A stretch of DNA of 43,969 nt from Candidatus Melainabacteria bacterium SSGW_16 (GTDB taxonomy: Bacteria > Cyanobacteriota > Vampirovibrionia > 2-02-FULL-35-15). The notes beneath the pieces were generated by a model. The model saw only the letters and a list, made by a program, of their open reading frames with translations, was not told the DNA's origin and ran no database searches. The stretch covers positions 701-44,669 of the forward strand of contig DUDS01000044.1 in the NCBI GenBank assembly GCA_004769085.1. Direction: 5' to 3'. Positions 42,367 through 43,969 of the stretch are shown piece after piece; the stretch's first letter is position 1, and the number at the start of each line of letters is the position of its first letter. Both the position numbers and the translations under genes were made by a program.

Positions 42367-42435
42367 ATATCAAAATTTAATAAATAGTTTAACAGATAGA
42401 CCATTTTTTCACAACACTGTGTAGATCCAAAACTG

Positions 42436-42519
42436 GGCAGCGTCGTAGAGGATGTTAGAACTAGGATAATGTCTTACAGTGGACATCTTTTTATACCTGA
42501 TTATAGGAATGTGGCATAG
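42436..42519 (+). pseudogene. Coding-tail remnant B (27 codons)
   Basis: The plus strand reads GSVVEDVRTRIMSYSGHLFI then PDYRNVA and stops at TAG 42519. It is homologous to remnants A and C. It ends directly before the convergent hicA stop at 42520. Confidence 0.5.
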
Positions 42520-42747
42520 TTACAGATACTTTTCAAATTCATCTAAATCTATTTTTGCTTGTTTTAGTATATGAGCTAATGTTGATCTTTTAATAGGGTT
42601 ATGAGCAGGGACAGTTAGCTTTAAAGTTTCATCATTACTGTGCTTGTGAAGTCTAATATGACTACCTTTCTGGCGAACCACAATCCATCCAGCTCTTTGA
42701 AGTGCTCTAATTACTTTAAAGAAGTTTAAACTCGGAACTTTCTTCAC
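42520..42747 (-). CDS. hicA: HicA-family mRNA interferase toxin
   Basis: A 75-residue double-stranded-RNA-binding-fold toxin that cleaves mRNA when free of its antitoxin. The hallmark RQKGSHIRLHK contains the catalytic His at about residue 30, and PAHNPIKRSTLAHILKQAKI is the conserved second half. GTG 42747 overlaps the hicB TGA (GTGA), so translation is coupled and antitoxin-first. The full length of a typical HicA is present. Confidence 0.88.
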   Translation of the reverse strand: MKKVPSLNFFKVIRALQRAGWIVVRQKGSHIRLHKHSNDETLKLTVPAHNPIKRSTLAHILKQAKIDLDEFEKYL

Positions 42748-42950
42748 AAAGAAATTTCTCTTATAACGTTTTTGCTCTTATCAAAGATCCAATCATCATC
42801 AACAGGTTCTAGGTAAAGCTCAATAGCTTCTTGAATATTTTTAATAGCTTCTTCTTCTGAGTCACCTTCACTAATACATCCTGGTAAAGATGGTACGTGT
42901 GCTGTAAAACCACCTTCATCACTTTTTTCTAAAACAATTTTAAGTTTCAT
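42744..42950 (-). CDS. hicB: HicB-family antitoxin (short form)
   Basis: A 68-residue partial RNase H-fold antitoxin: MKLKIVLEKSDEGGFTAHVP, the SLPGCISEGDSEEEAIKNIQ motif and a C-terminal acidic helix. It lacks the C-terminal ribbon-helix-helix or HTH DNA-binding part of longer HicB proteins, so it may neutralise HicA without strong autorepression. It precedes hicA with a 4-nt overlap. No strong ribosome site or palindromic operator was found upstream. Confidence 0.85.
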   Translation of the reverse strand: MKLKIVLEKSDEGGFTAHVPSLPGCISEGDSEEEAIKNIQEAIELYLEPVDDDWIFDKSKNVIREISL

Positions 42951-43061
42951 CTTTTAAAAATCAACCTCATATTACTTAATGTATACAAACATTATATTCC
43001 CAAATTTAACTTTAGTTAAAATCAAGGTTATTAGAACTGTAAATCTTAAATATATAAGCTG

Positions 43062-43084
43062 TTTGAGTGATTTACTCACCAAAA
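43062..43084. repeat. 23-nt dispersed repeat, copy 2
   Basis: TTTGAGTGATTTACTCACC followed by AAAA, 21 of 23 positions identical to 12931-12953, with the same GTGA-N5-TCAC inverted repeat. It lies 57 nt downstream of tRNA-His on the tRNA's strand and could belong to its 3' processing or termination region. Confidence 0.5.
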
Positions 43085-43137
43085 AGCACCATTATTGAAA
43101 AGCGAGTTGAGCATTTATGCGAAACGAGCGGTATAAA

Positions 43138-43148
43138 AACTGGGGCAG
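43138..43148 (+). other. tRNA-His 3' end, possible attachment site
   Basis: AACTGGGGCAG overlaps the tRNA CCA end and recurs exactly at 40751-40761 in the same orientation, bounding the 2.4-kb accessory segment. Confidence 0.3.
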
Positions 43149-43217
43149 GTGACGGGAGTTGAACCCGCGTATACCGGAACCACAACCCGGGGCCTTAACC
43201 ACTTGGCGACACCTGCC
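43141..43217 (-). tRNA. tRNA-His (GTG)
   Basis: A complete cloverleaf on the minus strand, 77 nt including encoded CCA (43143-43141). The acceptor GCAGGTG pairs with CACCTGC, with the extra G-1 (43217) opposite C73, the identity signature of tRNA-His. Anticodon stem CCGGG/TCCGG encloses TTGTGGT, anticodon GTG; the T arm reads GCGGGTTCAACTCCCGT. Confidence 0.97.
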
Positions 43218-43288
43218 ATATCCTAGAGAATTAGAAACTAGAGAATCAGAATTCATAATACAAAAAACAAATTTAATTATAACTCAAG

Positions 43289-43969
43289 CTATTTGAGAGA
43301 GTTTACAGGTACTTTTTCTTCAAGCAAGCTATAGTTAGTAATTGCTCCATCTTTAGCACTCCCAACTAATTTTGCATATTTAGCTAAGACCCCTGAAGTA
43401 TAGTTTGGTTTACGAGGCTGCCATTTTTGTTTTCTTTGTTTTAGCTCGTTATCATTTAGCCCTACAGATATAGTTCCTTTTTCTGCATCAATTTCAATAG
43501 TATCTCCATCATTTATCAGTGCAATTGGTCCGCCAACATATGCTTCCGGTGAAATATGGCCTGCCATAAGACCTCTTGTTCCTCCACTGAATCTTCCATC
43601 TGTAATTAATGCACACTCTGTGCCAAGTCCCTGTCCATAAAGTGCTGCAGTAACAGAAAGCATTTCACGCATTCCAGGACCACCTTTTGGTCCTTCATAA
43701 CGGATCACTATTACATCACCAGGTTTTATTTTTTTATTTATAATTGCATGAAAGCAGTCCTGCTCGCTGTTAAATATTTTTGCAGGACCAGCATGAATGA
43801 GTTTTTTTAAGCCTGCAACTTTTATAACTGCACCATCAGGAGCAAGATTTCCTTTTAATATTTTTAAACCGCCACTTTGTGATAAAGGTTTGCCAGGAGA
43901 TAACATAACATCCTGATTCTGTGGAAACTTTACATCTTTTAAATTTTCCTTCATGGTTTTTCCGCTTAC
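43289..43969 (-). CDS. ilvD: Dihydroxy-acid dehydratase, C-terminal part (5' end beyond window)
   Basis: The last 226 residues of IlvD, which makes 2-oxo acids for valine, isoleucine and leucine/pantothenate synthesis. Recognisable: [48 protein letters not shown] with the active-site Ser, and [18 protein letters not shown]. The frame continues upstream of ATG 43954 through VSGKT to the window edge, matching the VTGKTxxENL segment in family members, so that ATG is internal and the gene is cut by the window. The small hairpin CTCAA-N5-TTGAG at its stop codon (43283-43297) may help termination. The Fe-S cysteines lie in the missing part. Confidence 0.95.
   Translation of the reverse strand, partial: VSGKTMKENLKDVKFPQNQDVMLSPGKPLSQSGGLKILKGNLAPDGAVIKVAGLKKLIHAGPAKIFNSEQDCFHAIINKKIKPGDVIVIRYEGPKGGPGMREMLSVTAALYGQGLGTECALITDGRFSGGTRGLMAGHISPEAYVGGPIALINDGDTIEIDAEKGTISVGLNDNELKQRKQKWQPRKPNYTSGVLAKYAKLVGSAKDGAITNYSLLEEKVPVNSLK

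Noticed and set aside
40740..42530. Integron cassette array with attC sites after each minus-strand gene
   Set aside because: The repeated sequences lack core GTTRRRY/RYYYAAC boxes and the similarity follows codons on the plus strand; no integron integrase is present.
43289..43954. A complete 221-residue gene starting at 43954
   Set aside because: The chain is the C-terminal part of IlvD and the frame stays open with family-like residues to the window edge.

Overview
The window is AT-rich bacterial chromosome with no phage or insertion sequence. It carries an RNase P RNA of the bacterial A type, a tRNA-His with encoded CCA, Sec-type signal peptides and a giant cyclic beta-1,2-glucan synthase-like protein, so the host is probably a diderm bacterium. 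A split transketolase, a phosphofructokinase with pyrophosphate-type residues, a CRP-type operator and many secreted Cys-rich or Ser/Thr-rich proteins are compatible with a non-photosynthetic relative of cyanobacteria (Melainabacteria/Vampirovibrionia type). That placement is an impression, not shown by the sequence.

Layout. Positions 1-2310 (minus) hold most of a secreted Gly-Pro-Phe/Cys-rich protein, open through the left edge, behind a promoter with a consensus CRP-type site. Then come rnpB (2699-3071), a methyltransferase-like fragment with a nitrilase-family amidase, and a housekeeping run trpS, transketolase N and C halves, acyl-CoA dehydrogenase and a metallophosphoesterase (4573-9654), the last genes joined by 4-nt overlaps. 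A serine hydrolase, a secreted Cys-rich protein, two tiny membrane ORFs and pfkA follow to 12830.

Positions 13072-20910 are an envelope/secretion region: a beta-hairpin-rich protein, a secreted beta-propeller protein, an IPT/lamin-tail/Ig-like protein ending in two poly-Ser blocks, a small Cys-rich secreted protein, and a 773-residue protein with a Tat-like signal in its middle. Then come a Ser/Thr protein kinase, a GT-C-like membrane protein, a second, large acyl-CoA dehydrogenase, a DAACS symporter, a PLP lyase coupled to a secreted protein made of five 28-residue repeats, and two unrecognised cytoplasmic proteins. The glucan synthase-like gene fills 31892-40609.

The right end (40.7-43.1 kb) looks like a small accessory island beside tRNA-His: a CxxC membrane protein, a DoxX-like protein, a 100-residue orphan and a HicBA toxin-antitoxin pair. 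Three diverged copies of the same short coding tail lie among them, and one contains an 11-nt exact match to the 3' end of the tRNA. The window ends inside ilvD.

Themes worth following: promoters whose -10 box ends 6-7 nt before the start codon (likely leaderless mRNAs); repeated palindromic operator candidates (GTAACC-N3-GGTTAC; AAGTA-N-TACTT); and a set of undescribed secreted repeat or Cys-rich proteins.
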